From NCBI GenBank assembly GCA_965223165.1, contig CBDCVQ010000020.1:1612001-1676000 (forward strand): a stretch of DNA of 64,000 nt, written 5' to 3'. Positions 53,736 to 60,878 of this stretch are shown one piece after another. Both the position numbers and the translations under genes were made by a program. This DNA comes from JABDMH01 sp965223165. GTDB lineage: Bacteria > Bacteroidota > Bacteroidia > Chitinophagales > Saprospiraceae. Under the pieces are notes generated by a model. That model made no database searches, was not told the origin of the DNA, and saw only the letters and a program-made list of their open reading frames with translations. The number at the start of each line of letters is the position of its first letter. Positions within the stretch are counted from its first letter, which is position 1.

Positions 53736-54041
53736 CATGATCTGGGCAATACCGTGAGCATCGTTCTTGTCGGTCTTTGTTCATCTGAAACCGGTAAAAC
53801 GCCATGTGCATGATACGCATCAATACAGACGGCCCGAAAGCTCCATATCTCGCAGGCCATGCCAGTGTCACGTCGATAAATGGCCACTCTTCACCGAATA
53901 TGGCGCATGCGTCTTTACCGTTTCACCGATCGCTTCCTGTGTTGAGGCACAATCACCCTCCCAGAGCCTGTTTCCATCACGATCAACAACACAAACATGC
54001 GTGACATCCTACGATACATCTAATCCTACATATTGGTCCAT
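53722..54041 (-). pseudogene. N-terminal remnant of IS110-family transposase, several stops and frameshifts
   Basis: From the ATG at 54041 the minus strand reads MDQYVGLDVS-stop-DVTHVCVVDRDG, then RLWEGDCAST, an in-frame TGA inside LST-stop-HWHGLRDM, a shift into VCIDAYHAHGVLP and another shift into KTDKNDAHGIAQIMRCGW (near 53777-53724). These are the RuvC-like (DEDD) N-terminal domain motifs of IS110 transposases (VGLDVS; KTDKNDA). The C-terminal serine domain is gone; the sequence joins the ISAs1 fragment instead. Confidence 0.85.
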
Positions 54042-54433
54042 TCTTATCTCCACTTCTCTTTAATAGGTTGTTTTGGCAATAGACTATCCCAGGAAGGGCA
54101 GCAATTACCATACTTCGCACCTATTAGGCTAAATGTGATAATATAGATTGCGGAAAATAAGGGCTCATCCTGACAGGGATAGCAATCCCACAATGACCCC
54201 TGCGAGCGTCGCAAAGGCACGTGATCTGTAGCATGTCCACCATTTGACAAGACGTGTTGCTGGGCAGCCATGCCTCCCCCCGAAGTCAGCTTTGACGAGG
54301 TCAGGTTCGCGCCACTAAGGGATCTTTTGTCACAAGATCCTCGGATACGGGTGTGAGGACTACGACCATTGCCTAGGATCCTGCTTAGATCCGGCGTTCT
54401 CAAGAATGATCGCTTGTCCGTTTTCTCCAATGT
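54042..54433. other. 392-bp gene-free, structured region upstream of the IS110 remnant
   Basis: This is where IS110 elements carry their noncoding left end. I see a perfect 7-bp hairpin GGATCTT/AAGATCC with a 7-nt loop (54320-54340) and GGGAT-AGCA-ATCCC (54177-54190). One open frame runs through the minus strand, but its product resembles no protein and is compositionally unlike one. An IS110 bridge-RNA locus is possible; see findings. Confidence 0.4.
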
Positions 54434-55492
54434 TTATCGATGATCCCTTATTCTTTTACCCACAAACTCTCCAAAGAGAACGGACGCAACTGTTATTTCA
54501 TGTAAATTCTTCAAGCCGCGGTCAGCTTGCTTGAGGCTAATTTGCTCATATCCATTAAAGAAGTAGTTTATCCAAGAAGCAACACCATTGATGCTTTCTC
54601 CTCTCCCCGCTTCAATATATTCCACTTTATCTAAGCTGGTGCGTCTATAGAAAGGCATCCAATAGGGTAGATATGGAGAGACCGCGATGCACAACTGTTC
54701 ACCTTGCTGGGGCCTCGAGCAAGCCAGATAGCCATTCCTGTCATCCAGGCTGACGAAGATGTAGTTGGGCTTGCTCTTCCTAAATTCCTGCCATTTAGCC
54801 TTGAAATCAAGCAACTTGTCTTCAAAGTACTCAACATCATAATCGACCGAAAATTCCTTCAATGTCTCGGAGTAGCTACGAATAAATATCGCAAGCTTCT
54901 TCACTGTCGGTATCCGGTCTACCTCCTCACCAGTTAAGACTGGAGAGGAGGTGTATTCATCTCGATCTAAATAGCAAGCCTGATAGACGAGTGATTCGCT
55001 TTCGAATGCAAGATCAAGAACTGAAGTATCTCCAAAATCGTGAAGTCTGGTCGCATAGTACTCCTTTGGAAGAAGATCACAGCCTCCAAACTTCTCAGCA
55101 CATTTAGCAACAATCTCCTTCTCAAACTCGCTATACGTACTAGTATCTAATCTGAATCCGGCAGTGTCCTGAATAAAACTGATGGCTATCTCTGCAAATG
55201 GATTGAAAGAGATAACCAAGGTCTCGTTAGGACAATAACATCGCATTGTGTAACATGCCCCAGATTCTCTCGAAGCATTTCTGAGCTCCCCAGGTGCCCT
55301 CTTCTTGCACTCATCGATAATGTTGATCCAATGTTTCCTCCGCTTGCGGAGTTGTTTCAAGTGGGCGGTACTCAAAATTGTCTTGATTACCAGACTATAC
55401 CTTGGATTGCACCCTCTTATAAAAGAAAGCGCATCACTCCTGATTTTCTCGATAAACCTTCTTTCATCTAACGGATCTCCCTGGATCAGCAT
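54434..55492 (-). CDS. Unrecognised cytoplasmic protein of the mobile island (cargo)
   Basis: The 352-residue protein has no signal peptide or transmembrane helix and matches no family I know. It has a helical N-terminus (HLKQLRKRRKHWINIIDECK), a central mixed region and a C-terminal part with several aromatic residues (YLPYWMPFYRRTSLDKV). It follows the lipoprotein gene by 10 bp and is almost certainly co-transcribed with it. Codon use and base composition are more AT-rich than the flanking housekeeping genes, in line with transfer. It may act on, or protect against, its lipoprotein partner, but this is conjecture. Confidence 0.65.
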   Translation of the reverse strand: MLIQGDPLDERRFIEKIRSDALSFIRGCNPRYSLVIKTILSTAHLKQLRKRRKHWINIIDECKKRAPGELRNASRESGACYTMRCYCPNETLVISFNPFAEIAISFIQDTAGFRLDTSTYSEFEKEIVAKCAEKFGGCDLLPKEYYATRLHDFGDTSVLDLAFESESLVYQACYLDRDEYTSSPVLTGEEVDRIPTVKKLAIFIRSYSETLKEFSVDYDVEYFEDKLLDFKAKWQEFRKSKPNYIFVSLDDRNGYLACSRPQQGEQLCIAVSPYLPYWMPFYRRTSLDKVEYIEAGRGESINGVASWINYFFNGYEQISLKQADRGLKNLHEITVASVLFGEFVGKRIRDHR

Positions 55493-55502
55493 CTTGGCAC
55501 TT

Positions 55503-56783
55503 TTAATTCATGTTATGGTTTTTTAGGCATGAATCCAACTCCCACTTCGGGTAGGTTGGGTCTATGCTTGGATATAAATCATCTTTCTGGCCATAGCTTT
55601 TGACAATCGCTCGTAGACCGTTTAACCACCCTTGCTTCTGCTGCGAACGCGTTATACCCTTCTCATCTGCTGCAACTCTTCGAAGCTCTCTGGTCAACAT
55701 CGTACCTAAATCGCTCCTGGTCTTCGTACAATTTCTCAAGTCAAGGTCTGCTCCGATAACATCTCTTAGAACATTCGTTATGGCTCTGGCTGCTATCCAC
55801 CTAGCTTGATGCGCGGTGAAGGCTATATCAGGGTTTGCTCCAAGAGTCGTGGGTATTTCAATTATCGTGACATTGCTACAATAGTACGGATAAGGGAATG
55901 CATCAAGACTGTTTGGACCCCACATTTTTGCCACTCTTAGATCTGGGTCATCGGGTGGTACCTCAAATGAGAAGGATTTCTTACAAAGTGGTATGTAAAA
56001 ATCGCCTGGAGTAGAAGAACTTCCACCACTGGTGGAACCAAAGTGAGGACCACCGGATGCGCCGCCCCCACAAGCCTCTTCGTACGTGATGCTTGTACTG
56101 CAATCATAGCAGCTCACAACACCTCCGGCCTCGCTACAATAGCATTCTGTAACCTCGTACCATGTTATGTCGCAGACAACATCGCGGCTCTTGCTGGTAC
56201 TCAGAGACTCTAGCAGGTCGCAATCTACTTTGTCATAAATACGGTCATCAAAGAACAAGAAAAGTGCTCCAATAAATTCACGTGAGAATTCACTAGACTT
56301 ACCAATTGCATTCTTCTTTACGTTCTCTTTCTTATTGTACTTCCTTATATCTTTGCGTTCGGCTATGTGAAATGTCAGGTCGGACTCCGTTCCTTTGAAT
56401 GCAAGCATAATTGAAGAAACTTCTGTCCCCTTCTTGTTTATAAAGGGAATAAATGCAACCTGTCCTTCATCGTGATAGACCGAATGATCCCTTCCTTGGC
56501 TCCATTGAATAAGACCGTACCTTTTTTTCAAAGCCTTTCCTACATCTGGTGCGTCAGACTCAAAATAGAATTGGAGGTAGTCAATAAATTGGCCGCCAAG
56601 AAGTGTAGTTTGGAGATGGCTGTTTGTTGAGGGATCTAAATGGTTCCCATCAATCGAAACCTCTCCCGTTTCGCCTTGTTTAAGAAGGATTCCTCCCCCT
56701 TGATTGTACTCTGGGTCTTTCTCACAAGACACTAATACGACAAGTGCAAGTGCTACTAAAGCAATGTGCTTAATCAATTTCAT
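55503..56783 (-). CDS. Unrecognised lipoprotein with Cys-rich segment and Gly/Ser linker (cargo)
   Basis: The 426-residue protein has a clear lipoprotein signal (HIALVALALVVLVSC, lipid Cys20) followed by Glu-Lys-Asp. Residues about 40-190 form one domain (LQFYFESDAPD, QVAFIPFINKKGTEVSS). A cysteine-rich stretch with seven Cys residues (CDITWYEVTECYCSEAGG, VVSCYDCSTSITYEEACG) leads into a GGGASGG...TSGGSSSTPG linker, then a C-terminal domain of about 150 residues. A conserved lipoprotein front, Cys-rich neck, Gly linker and variable tail is a layout I associate with some Bacteroidota surface proteins. The tail is unrecognised. It precedes the 352-residue gene by 10 bp. Confidence 0.7.
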   Translation of the reverse strand: MKLIKHIALVALALVVLVSCEKDPEYNQGGGILLKQGETGEVSIDGNHLDPSTNSHLQTTLLGGQFIDYLQFYFESDAPDVGKALKKRYGLIQWSQGRDHSVYHDEGQVAFIPFINKKGTEVSSIMLAFKGTESDLTFHIAERKDIRKYNKKENVKKNAIGKSSEFSREFIGALFLFFDDRIYDKVDCDLLESLSTSKSRDVVCDITWYEVTECYCSEAGGVVSCYDCSTSITYEEACGGGASGGPHFGSTSGGSSSTPGDFYIPLCKKSFSFEVPPDDPDLRVAKMWGPNSLDAFPYPYYCSNVTIIEIPTTLGANPDIAFTAHQARWIAARAITNVLRDVIGADLDLRNCTKTRSDLGTMLTRELRRVAADEKGITRSQQKQGWLNGLRAIVKSYGQKDDLYPSIDPTYPKWELDSCLKNHNMN

Positions 56784-56822
56784 TTCTATCGAATTTAGTT
56801 TCTAGCGAATATCAATTATGAG

Positions 56823-56841
56823 ACTGCCAGATTTTGGCAGT
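56823..56841. promoter_or_regulatory. Perfect palindrome in the divergent cargo intergenic region, candidate operator
   Basis: ACTGCCA (56823-56829) pairs perfectly with TGGCAGT (56835-56841) around 5 bases. It lies 40 bp upstream of the lipoprotein start, between that gene and the divergent small HTH gene, where an operator for the HTH protein would be expected. It has no T-run and so is less likely a terminator. Confidence 0.45.
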
Positions 56842-56957
56842 TTCAAACTTTAACACTTGCGAGAAGAGATACTTACTTTGTAATTTACGTGTGTCAACTT
56901 ATCTTAACATCGCTATACACTCAATCCGCAGTTTGTGAAAACTAACTGCAAAGCCAT

Positions 56958-57200
56958 ATGCACCGAACAAACCTCTCAGAGAAGTTGAGGCTTCTCAAGC
57001 GTGTCCATAACCTCATCAAAACCAAGGCCACTGGGCCACCAAACGCGCTTTCATTAAGGCTAGAGCTGTCTCCTCGCACAGTTTACCGGCTGATTGATCA
57101 ACTGAGGCAGATGAATGCGCCTATTTCTTATGACAAGTGCAGGAGAACTTACTACTACAGATATGAAATAACTTTTGAGGACCTTGTTCGAGAAATTTGA
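56958..57200 (+). CDS. Small HTH DNA-binding protein
   Basis: The 80-residue protein has a winged-helix-like HTH: KLRLLKRVHNLIKTKATGPP, then LRLELSPRTVYRLIDQLRQM (turn and recognition helix), then a short hairpin APISYDKCRRTYYYRYE. It resembles the HTH_11-type N-terminal domain of DeoR/WYL regulators without the effector domain. Stand-alone proteins like this are common in Bacteroidota. It is divergent from the lipoprotein/352-residue pair and probably regulates it. Confidence 0.75.
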   Translation: MHRTNLSEKLRLLKRVHNLIKTKATGPPNALSLRLELSPRTVYRLIDQLRQMNAPISYDKCRRTYYYRYEITFEDLVREI

Positions 57201-57256
57201 GGCATTCCATTATACCCAAAGGTTTAGCCGTAGAGCCGTATCGGGCCAGGGCAAGC

Positions 57257-57331
57257 CTACTTAACATAACGTAAGTTATGGGCATAATAAATTGATAATC
57301 AATTTATTGCGTATAATATTATGTTAAGTAG
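57257..57331. repeat. 75-bp nested palindrome with 13-bp terminal inverted repeats
   Basis: CTACTTAACATAA (57257-57269) and TTATGTTAAGTAG (57319-57331) are perfect inverted repeats. Inside are CATAAC-gtaa-GTTATG (57265-57280) and AATAAATTGAT-a-ATCAATTTATT (57286-57308), a perfect 23-bp palindrome. The sequence is almost wholly A/T. It may be a miniature element or the scar of an excised one, inside the mobile island. Confidence 0.6.
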
Positions 57332-57387
57332 CGTTCAGATCGGGGCTCTTTCGATTGGATCCATCATAAACAAAGTGCTTATTCGCC

Positions 57388-57567
57388 TCAAAGATGGCCC
57401 ACCGTATGAGGCGATATACCCAGCTCCCGAGCAAGCAGTTTTTTGGATTTCCCCTGCTTGAAGTACCCAAGAATGATCTGCTGTTTTTCTATCATATTGA
57501 CATGGTTTGATCGGCCAAGCCGATCTGCGCCCATGGCAAGGGGTGCACTTTTCAGTGGCAGACTACA
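57388..57567 (-). mobile_element. IS21-family left end with N-terminal istA fragment
   Basis: From the ATG at 57495 the minus strand encodes MIEKQQIILGYFKQGKSKK, LLARELGISPHTV and a stop after GHL. This is the N-terminal HTH of IS21 transposase IstA. Upstream, TGTAGTCTGCC near 57567 would be the element's left terminus, with CTGAAAAGTGCACCCC-like subterminal sequence. The rest of istA and istB is absent. The insertion appears to interrupt the ISAs1 transposase start at MSIGDH. Confidence 0.7.
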
Positions 57568-57633
57568 ATGGTCTCCAATACTCATGATCTTGTTTTTTCA
57601 CCTAAGATCATCATATTCTTGCGATCGACCCTG
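57568..57633 (-). mobile_element. ISAs1 left end and start of its transposase, cut by the IS21 piece
   Basis: The minus strand reads the inverted repeat CAGGGTCGATCGCAAGAAT from 57633, then an ATG at 57585 that opens MSIGDH before the sequence changes to the IS21-like end. ISAs1 transposases commonly start with M-S-I-x-D-H-F, so this is probably the severed N-terminus of the transposase whose C-terminus lies 3.8 kb away at 53440-53735. Confidence 0.55.
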
Positions 57634-57680
57634 CAGCCCATCATCTTCCGGATGCATGGTTGGAGGTTTTGCTGTCCTAT

Positions 57681-58325
57681 CTAGATAAGCAAGCGCCAAG
57701 CGACCACCTGAGCCACGATGCCGACCAGGAGACCTCCGTAGATTTGGCTTGGCTCATGGGCTCCTAAGTACAAGCGACTCGTCGCAACCAGGCCGGTAGT
57801 CAGGATGACCACCGTCAAGAGCACCGAGAGGTGCATGGACCATGAGCCAATGCTCACACTGTGATAGCCAAAGGCCCAGAGTAGCAAGGCGACGAAGGCC
57901 AAGAGTCCGCCTATACCCACCAAGTGTAGGCTGACCTTGCTGAAGACGGTGATGAGGAAGCTGAGCGACAACGCAATGAGACTGCCCAGGCTGACGACCG
58001 CAAATGCCGTAGGCACCTCTGGATTGTGTCTCACATTGAGATAAAACCACGTGTAAAAGACGATCGTGGCGATCAGGGGCCCGATTCGATCCTGTCGCTG
58101 CCTTAAGTATAAAGAATCGGCAAAGCCCACCATCACCATAATCACCAGCGAGATCGCTGGGAAAAAGAAGGTGTAGAGCGCACAGGTCAGGATGAGATAC
58201 AGATTCTCGCCCGCCGAAGTAACACCAAAAGAAAAGGGGTCGACCTGATGCAGGAGCAGCAAGCACAGGGTGAGAATCAGCAGCGGATGAAATAGTCCGG
58301 AAAGCGCCCTAGCTATAAATGGCAT
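57681..58325 (-). CDS. PAP2-like membrane protein without the PSGH motif
   Basis: The 214-residue protein has about six transmembrane helices. The segment SRLYLGAHEPSQIYGGLLVG matches the last motif of PAP2 phosphatases (SR-x5-H-x3-D), with Gln in place of the usual Asp. The PSGH motif and the first KxxxxxxRP motif are not recognisable (the second motif region reads HLVGIGG). Either it is a degenerate PAP2 protein or a PAP2-like fold with another role in the membrane. It is downstream of the PD40-OmpA gene on the same strand, separated by 12 bp. Confidence 0.7.
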   Translation of the reverse strand: MPFIARALSGLFHPLLILTLCLLLLHQVDPFSFGVTSAGENLYLILTCALYTFFFPAISLVIMVMVGFADSLYLRQRQDRIGPLIATIVFYTWFYLNVRHNPEVPTAFAVVSLGSLIALSLSFLITVFSKVSLHLVGIGGLLAFVALLLWAFGYHSVSIGSWSMHLSVLLTVVILTTGLVATSRLYLGAHEPSQIYGGLLVGIVAQVVAWRLLI

Positions 58326-58337
58326 TGCGCAGCAAAG

Positions 58338-59981
58338 CTACACTTTGGTAATCACAACCTCGACCCTTCGGTTTTGTGATCGCAGCGCTTCGGTCGAATT
58401 GTCTGTGATGGGCGCAGCGGCACCATAACCCCGGGTCTTGATCCGAAACGACTGAATACCGCGCTTGACCAGATACTGTTTGACCGCCGATGCTCTTTTC
58501 TGTGAGAGCTGGTAGAGCGCGTCTTTGTCACCCACGTTGTCGGTATGGCCATTGATCCGGATCTGGAGGCCCGGATGTTGGCGCAAGACGGTGCTCAACC
58601 GATCCAGCTCTCCGTAAGAGGAAGACAGGATGCGGTCCTTGCCTCGCATGAAGAATATCGGGTCCAGCGCAATCTGCCCGTTGGCGACGATGGGGTCCAT
58701 GGGGATCTTTATGACTTTGGTGCCGCGCAGAGCTTCTGGGGAAAGATCCAGTCGTATCTCGCGGCCGATATAACCTGTCTTCTGTGGTAGAAACTTCAAG
58801 ATCTGATCCGAGCCCTCTATGAGGGAGATACCTCGATCAGAGACCAGGGTGTCATAGGCAAACTCCTCTGACGATACGGGACCAAAAGCTAGTTGGGCGT
58901 CGATGGGCTCCTGCGAGGTAGCGTCGACCACGTAGCACTTGATTGTCGAAGGCGGTGTACTTTTCGTGGCACGGGCCAGCTTGCGCTCCTTCGGTGTCGG
59001 TGCCGTATACGGGACACGGTAGATGTCGCTGGACCCGTCTCTGGTACTGGTAAAGTAGAGATATCCCGTGGCAGCATTGAGAAACGGCTGTGAGTCATGG
59101 GCATCAGAATTGATCGGCCTGGGCAGGGGGCGCGGGGTAGACCATTTGGTCCAGCCCTCGTCGAGCCGCTCGGATACCATTATATCTTGGTTGCCTTCCC
59201 GCTCTGACGAGAAAAACAAATACCGTTTGTCATCGGATATGAAAGGCGTGATTTCTTCTCCAGCGGTATTGATATCTGATCCCAGATGCACGGGCGCACT
59301 CCACAGCGTGGTATGCACCCGGAAGGATACGTAGAGATCATTCTTGCCATGAGAATCCTTGCGATTCATCGACAGCACCATGACCTCGTTGTCCTTGCTC
59401 AGATTGAGATTGACATCCGCCTCCAGGTTGTAGTAATCATAGATGAAGAGCGGCTCTGGAAAGTGCCAGGTATCCCCATTTTTACTTGCGAAGGAAAAGC
59501 CCTTGCTCATACTACCGTCCTTGAAGAACTGATTGATGATAATCACCTTCTCGGGATCGGTGGTGACCGCGCACACGCTGTTAGGAAGAGCACTGTTGAG
59601 CGGGTACTTGGGATGATCGATCTTGTCAAAGGGCTCTTGATCAGTCACGGCAATCCAGATGTCCTGATTGAAGAGCGAAGAGACAGGATTGACATCTTTA
59701 GACTCGCCCAACGAGGTGTAGATCTCCTGAAGGGTCTCTCTGTATTCTTGATAGGAGAGGCTCTTTGAAATGTCATCCTCGTTGACTTTGAGCGTTTTGT
59801 CAAAGGAAGGATGACCTACACGAGTGAAATACATGGTCTGGCCATCGAGGCTGACCACCGGGTTGATTTCGTCGTATTGGGTATTGATGCGGGGATTCAG
59901 CTTTTCGATTCGCTGGTTGGCATCATCCAAGTCCTTACCATACCACATCAATAAGGACGCGACAATATAGTACTTAAACAT
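58338..59981 (-). CDS. PD40/WD40-like beta-propeller protein with C-terminal OmpA domain
   Basis: The 547-residue protein begins with a short hydrophobic N-terminus (signal-like, weak). Residues about 30-320 contain PD40-type propeller repeats (NPVVSLDGQTMYFTRVG, TPFISDDKRYLFFSSEREG, QPFLNAATGYLYFTSTRDG). A short beta-rich domain follows and the last ~110 residues are an OmpA domain (LQIRINGHTDNVGDKDALYQ, SQKRASAVKQYLVKRGI, NRRVEVVI). Such proteins sit in the periplasm or outer membrane and bind peptidoglycan. It starts next to a 249-bp divergent promoter region (59982-60230) with no other feature seen. Confidence 0.88.
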   Translation of the reverse strand: MFKYYIVASLLMWYGKDLDDANQRIEKLNPRINTQYDEINPVVSLDGQTMYFTRVGHPSFDKTLKVNEDDISKSLSYQEYRETLQEIYTSLGESKDVNPVSSLFNQDIWIAVTDQEPFDKIDHPKYPLNSALPNSVCAVTTDPEKVIIINQFFKDGSMSKGFSFASKNGDTWHFPEPLFIYDYYNLEADVNLNLSKDNEVMVLSMNRKDSHGKNDLYVSFRVHTTLWSAPVHLGSDINTAGEEITPFISDDKRYLFFSSEREGNQDIMVSERLDEGWTKWSTPRPLPRPINSDAHDSQPFLNAATGYLYFTSTRDGSSDIYRVPYTAPTPKERKLARATKSTPPSTIKCYVVDATSQEPIDAQLAFGPVSSEEFAYDTLVSDRGISLIEGSDQILKFLPQKTGYIGREIRLDLSPEALRGTKVIKIPMDPIVANGQIALDPIFFMRGKDRILSSSYGELDRLSTVLRQHPGLQIRINGHTDNVGDKDALYQLSQKRASAVKQYLVKRGIQSFRIKTRGYGAAAPITDNSTEALRSQNRRVEVVITKV

Positions 59982-60230
59982 TTTGTGTTTGTTTAACTAA
60001 AATAAACTTGTTCCAGAAGTGGTGTAAGAACGTCGGAGTCTCCATCAAGGGAAACTTGACCTGTTCCTTAGTCGATGGAAGGAATGAATTAATAAAATTC
60101 GCTAGCAAAAATAGAAATTTGCAGGCATTTGCATGGAATTTTACTTCTGCCACCTAAGTTAATTACTCTACATGGGTCTTTTTTGTAGATAAATAATGTA
60201 TTTACTTGTCATAAAAACGTTGATACCATA

Positions 60231-60845
60231 GTGGTAAAAGGGGCAATCATCGGTGGATTCATGCTAGCTGGGCTTTTCTCACTCTCGGCGTTGAGGGGCC
60301 AGGACAACGGTTTGCCTCAAAAGTTGGAGGTCGACGGAGAGATCGTCACTGCCATTATCACCGAGGGCGACACCCTGTACATCGCGGAACTGGGAGATGT
60401 CCGGATCACCTCCAAGCGCAAGTTTAACAGCAAAGAAGAGTACGCCCTCTATCTGCGCTATCGTCGCTACGCCAACAAAGTGTATCCATACGCAGTAGAT
60501 GCCATTCGGATTTTTCGTGAGCTGGAAGAGATCACGCACAGCATGAAGCGCCGGCACAAGCGTAAGCACATTCGTCGATTGCAGCGTGAATTGAAGGACG
60601 AATTTCAGGACCCCCTCAAGAAACTGAGCAAAACCCAGGGAAAGATATTGGTACACATGATCGAAAAGGAATTGGACAAGCCCATGTTCTACCTGATCAA
60701 GGGTCTTAAAGGCGGGGTGACAGCCAACTATTGGAATACCGCGGGCAAGCTATACGGATATCACCTCCGCAAGGGCTATGTAGTCGGCGAGGATGCCATA
60801 ATGGACATTGTCCTGGAGGACTTCGATATCACGCATCGACAATAA
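60231..60845 (+). CDS. DUF4294 family exported protein
   Basis: The 204-residue protein has a signal peptide (GGFMLAGLFSLSALRGQ) and the DUF4294 pattern: LYIAELGDVRITSKRKFNSKEEYALYLRYRRYANKVYPYA, then a basic helix (MKRRHKRKHIRRLQRELKDEF), and IEKELDKPMFYLIKGLKGG, ANYWNTAGKLYGYHLRKGY. Known only as a Bacteroidota-specific family of unknown function. The start is GTG at 60231. It precedes the mevalonate-pathway gene by 33 bp. Confidence 0.88.
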   Translation: MVKGAIIGGFMLAGLFSLSALRGQDNGLPQKLEVDGEIVTAIITEGDTLYIAELGDVRITSKRKFNSKEEYALYLRYRRYANKVYPYAVDAIRIFRELEEITHSMKRRHKRKHIRRLQRELKDEFQDPLKKLSKTQGKILVHMIEKELDKPMFYLIKGLKGGVTANYWNTAGKLYGYHLRKGYVVGEDAIMDIVLEDFDITHRQ

Positions 60846-60878
60846 AGCTGTACTTTTCGCGGTCAAATTTCCTCATCG

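Larger units (their letters stand above)
53431..57633 (-). mobile_element. ISAs1-bounded mosaic island with target duplication
   Basis: The plus strand at 53431 begins CAGGGCAATCGCAAGAAT and the minus strand at 57633 begins CAGGGTCGATCGCAAGAAT: matching inverted ends. They are flanked by CAGCCCATGA (53421-53430) and CAGCCCATCA (57634-57643), a 10-bp direct repeat with one mismatch, in line with the 8-10 bp target duplications of ISAs1 elements. Inside are an ISAs1 transposase split into a start fragment (about 57568-57585) and a C-terminal fragment (53440-53735), an IS21 istA fragment, an IS110 pseudogene, three AT-richer cargo genes and a nested palindrome. The cargo region 54434-57300 is visibly lower in GC than its surroundings. 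Confidence 0.72.
57201..57680. other. Gene-free right part of the island and its junction
   Basis: The 480 bp hold only the nested palindrome (57257-57331), the IS21 fragment, the ISAs1 end and the target duplication. No intact gene is present between the small HTH gene and the PAP2-like gene. Confidence 0.7.

Noticed and set aside
54044..54430. A 128-codon minus-strand frame upstream of the IS110 remnant
   Set aside because: The product has no recognisable pattern, and the region is better explained as the noncoding end of an IS110 element.
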